Under the pieces are notes generated by a model, which saw only the letters and a program-made list of their open reading frames with translations, made no database searches and was not told where the DNA came from. Shown here piece after piece: positions 62,056 to 64,000 of a stretch of 64,000 nucleotides of DNA. Where the stretch lies: NCBI RefSeq assembly GCF_900167455.1, contig NZ_FUWJ01000003.1, forward strand, positions 124,001-188,000. The letters are read 5' to 3'. A program made the translations under genes and the position numbers. The stretch's first letter is position 1. Every line of letters begins with the position of its first letter. This DNA comes from Enhydrobacter aerosaccus. GTDB lineage: Bacteria > Pseudomonadota > Alphaproteobacteria > Reyranellales > Reyranellaceae.

Positions 62056-63453
62056 ATGACGGATTTGACAACGCTCGGCATCGCCGAGGCCGGCCGCCTG
62101 ATGGCGCGCGGCGAGATCACCTCGGTCGCCCTGACGGAAGCGTTCCTGAAGCGGATCGAGGCCGTGGACTCCAAGGTTCACAGCTACATCACGGTCACGG
62201 CGGATGTCGCGCGGCTCGCCGCCCAGCAGGCCGACATGGAGATGAGGGGCGGCTTCTGGCGCGGTCCCCTGCATGGTATTCCGGTCGCCCTGAAGGACAT
62301 CTACGAGACGGCCGGCATCCGCACGACCGGCCATTCGCATCTGAAGGCCGACTATGTGCCGTCGATCGATGCCGAAACCGTGCGCCGTCTCAAGGCGGGA
62401 GGTGCCGTCCTGCTCGGCAAGCTCGGCACCCACGAATTCGCCAATGGCGCGATGACGGCCGACCAGCCCTTTCCCGCCGTGCTCAATCCCTGGACGCTGA
62501 AGCACCAGCCCGGCGGATCGTCGAGCGGCTCGGGAGCGGCCGTGGCCGCGGCCCTGTGCATGGGCGCCATGGGCTCCGATACCGGCGGCTCGATCCGCAA
62601 TCCCGCCGGTTATTGCGGCGTCGCCGGCATCAAGCCGACCTACGGCCTGGTAAGTCGCTGCGGCATCTTCCCACTCGCCTTCAGCCTCGACACCGCCGGC
62701 CCCATGGCGTGGACGGTCGAGGACTGCGCCCTCATGCTCGACGTGCTGGCCGGCCACGATCCCAACGACCAGGCCTCCGCCAAGGTCGCCAAGGTCGATT
62801 ACGGCGCGGCGGCGCAACGGCCGATCAAGGGCATGCGCATTGCCCTGGCGCGAAGCTGGTACGAGCGCGACGATGCCAGCATCACGCCCGAAACGAAGAA
62901 GGGCATCGACGAGGCTGTCCGCGTCTTCAAGGATCTAGGCGCAATCGTCGAAGACGTCGTCTTCCCCGATCTCTGGGGCTATCACGTCTGCGGGCGGATC
63001 ATCATCTCGGTGGAAGCGCACGCCATTCATCGCCGCGATATCATCGAACGACCGGAGAAGTTCGGTTACACGACACGGCGGCGCTTCCAGATCGGCGCCT
63101 TCTTCTCGGCCGAGCAGTATCTGTCCGCGCTACGCCTGCGTCGCCAGCTCCATCAGGAGACGCGGGCGGCGATGCGAGGCTACGACCTCGTCATGATGGC
63201 GAGCCAGTGGGGACCGCCGGAGCCCGCCGACGAAGCGCCGGCGATCTTCCATTTCCTCAGCAAGCCGTCCCTCACCATGCCCTTCAACGTGACCGGGCAG
63301 CCCGCGCTTGCCCTGTGCTGCGGCTATGGCAGCGATGGCTTGCCGCTTAGTATCCAGCTCGGCGGACGCGCCTTCGACGAAGCGAGCGTTTTCGCCGCAG
63401 GCGCCGCCTATGAGCGCGCGACCGGTTGGCGGTCGCGGCGGCCGGCCCTCTGA
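62056..63453 (+). CDS. Amidase (amidase-signature family, AtzE/GatA-like)
   Basis: 465 residues. The Ser-Ser-Lys triad is present: Lys80 in VALKDIYET, the cis-Ser in GGSSSGSGAA (about 155-157) and nucleophile Ser179 in DTGGSIRNPA. It hydrolyses an amide, probably of the compound carried by the divergent ABC transporter. The AtzG-like protein upstream suggests the heteromeric AtzE-type arrangement. No signal peptide, so cytoplasmic. Confidence 0.92.
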   Translation: MTDLTTLGIAEAGRLMARGEITSVALTEAFLKRIEAVDSKVHSYITVTADVARLAAQQADMEMRGGFWRGPLHGIPVALKDIYETAGIRTTGHSHLKADYVPSIDAETVRRLKAGGAVLLGKLGTHEFANGAMTADQPFPAVLNPWTLKHQPGGSSSGSGAAVAAALCMGAMGSDTGGSIRNPAGYCGVAGIKPTYGLVSRCGIFPLAFSLDTAGPMAWTVEDCALMLDVLAGHDPNDQASAKVAKVDYGAAAQRPIKGMRIALARSWYERDDASITPETKKGIDEAVRVFKDLGAIVEDVVFPDLWGYHVCGRIIISVEAHAIHRRDIIERPEKFGYTTRRRFQIGAFFSAEQYLSALRLRRQLHQETRAAMRGYDLVMMASQWGPPEPADEAPAIFHFLSKPSLTMPFNVTGQPALALCCGYGSDGLPLSIQLGGRAFDEASVFAAGAAYERATGWRSRRPAL

Positions 63454-63469
63454 AAATCAGGAGACGATG

Positions 63470-64000
63470 ATGAAGCTATCACGCCGCACGTTGCTCGCTG
63501 GCGCGGGCGCGTTGACCCTGCCCGTGCTGGAAGGCATACGGCCCGCGTCGGCGCAGGAGAAGGTCGTGCGCTATGGCATCTCCATGGCCGACATTCCGCT
63601 TACGACAGGCCAGCCCGATCGCGGCGCCGGCGCCTATCAGTTCACTGGGCTCACGCTCTACGATCCGCTGGTGGCATGGGAGCTCGATGTCGCCGACCGG
63701 CCGGGCAAGCTGATCCCCGGCCTTGCCACCGAGTGGAAGGTCGACGACGCCGACAAGACCCTGTGGGTCTTCAAGCTCAGGCCGGATGTGAAGTTCCACG
63801 ACGGTTCCACCTTCAACGCCGATGCGGTGATCTGGAACCTCGACAAGGTGTTCGACAGCAAGGCGCCGCAATTCGATCAGCGCCAGGCGGCCCAGGTCCG
63901 GCCGCGCCTGCCCTCGATTGCCAGCTATCGGAAGCTCGACGACATGACGGTCGAGATCAAGACCAAGGCCGTCGATGCACTGTTCCCGTATCAGATGCTG
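63470..64000 (+). CDS. ABC transporter substrate-binding protein, family 5, Tat signal, 3' end beyond window
   Basis: The first 177 codons only; the frame runs off the right edge. The start is ATG 63470 (ATG 63467 adjacent), with AGGAG upstream. The signal MKLSRRTLLAGAGALTLPVL has a twin-arginine motif, whereas its paralogue at 60155 has a Sec signal. The mature part (YGISMADIPLTTGQPDRG, then GLATEWKVDDADKTLWVFKL) aligns with the first binding protein without gaps over long stretches. It probably feeds the same permeases or a second system. Confidence 0.9.
   Translation, partial: MKLSRRTLLAGAGALTLPVLEGIRPASAQEKVVRYGISMADIPLTTGQPDRGAGAYQFTGLTLYDPLVAWELDVADRPGKLIPGLATEWKVDDADKTLWVFKLRPDVKFHDGSTFNADAVIWNLDKVFDSKAPQFDQRQAAQVRPRLPSIASYRKLDDMTVEIKTKAVDALFPYQML

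Overview
The window is about 65% G+C and densely coded on both strands. The large NAD-dependent glutamate dehydrogenase, the NasT/NasS nitrate switch, CarD, the periplasmic L-amino-acid binding protein of AapJ type, TRAP and ABC uptake systems in number, a CaiB/BaiF CoA-transferase and the helicase-S4-ferredoxin-CarD gene order together point to an alphaproteobacterium, a metabolically versatile soil or water Rhizobiales/Rhodospirillales type. The genus cannot be fixed by eye. I see no tRNA, rRNA, CRISPR array, insertion sequence or phage gene; this is chromosomal sequence.

Layout. 1-4143 (minus): nasS (cut by the window edge), an RNA leader with ANTAR-type hairpins and a terminator, nasT, a membrane Ser/Thr kinase with MORN repeats, and a 55-residue membrane protein. 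4399-9473 (plus): SDR, DUF1445 hydro-lyase, DUF2848 protein, MFS transporter and CoA-transferase, probably a catabolic set. 9667-10221 (minus): small P-loop kinase-like protein. 10395-21558 (plus): two tandem amidohydrolases, a complete PotABCD-like ABC transporter, an unrecognised 292-residue protein translationally coupled to it, an Asp/Glu-racemase-fold protein lacking both catalytic cysteines, and a TRAP transporter. 21694-28348: small alpha-helical protein, PadR/DUF1700/DUF2807 operon with a divergent serine hydrolase, an orphan AapJ, and a LysR/DHA2-exporter divergent pair. 28358-31296 (minus): nrdA-nrdB, with an inverted pair of DnaA boxes at the nrdA start. 31715-36986 (plus): gdh and msrB. 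37053-40776 (minus): zinc ABC transporter genes (znuC, znuB) behind a Zur-like box, followed by a YeeE/YedE transporter and an epoxide hydrolase. 40872-46485 (plus): DUF1223, Suv3-like helicase, S4 protein, ferredoxin, CarD. 46569-47966 (minus): M48 lipoprotein protease. 48079-55039 (plus): prolyl iminopeptidase, TauD-like dioxygenase, grpE, dnaK, dnaJ and a membrane protein. 55049-61759 (minus): dipeptide/oligopeptide-type ABC transporter and an AAA ATPase. 61850-64000 (plus): AtzG-like small protein, amidase and a second family-5 binding protein, divergent from the transporter.

Functionally the window mixes housekeeping blocks (DNA precursor synthesis, chaperones, CarD, glutamate catabolism) with at least four uptake-plus-hydrolase sets for organic nitrogen compounds. 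The strongest regulatory signals are the ANTAR antitermination leader between nasT and nasS, the Zur-like box, the DnaA-box palindrome at nrdA, and inverted repeats in three divergent promoter regions (PadR, LysR, and the transporter/amidase pair).
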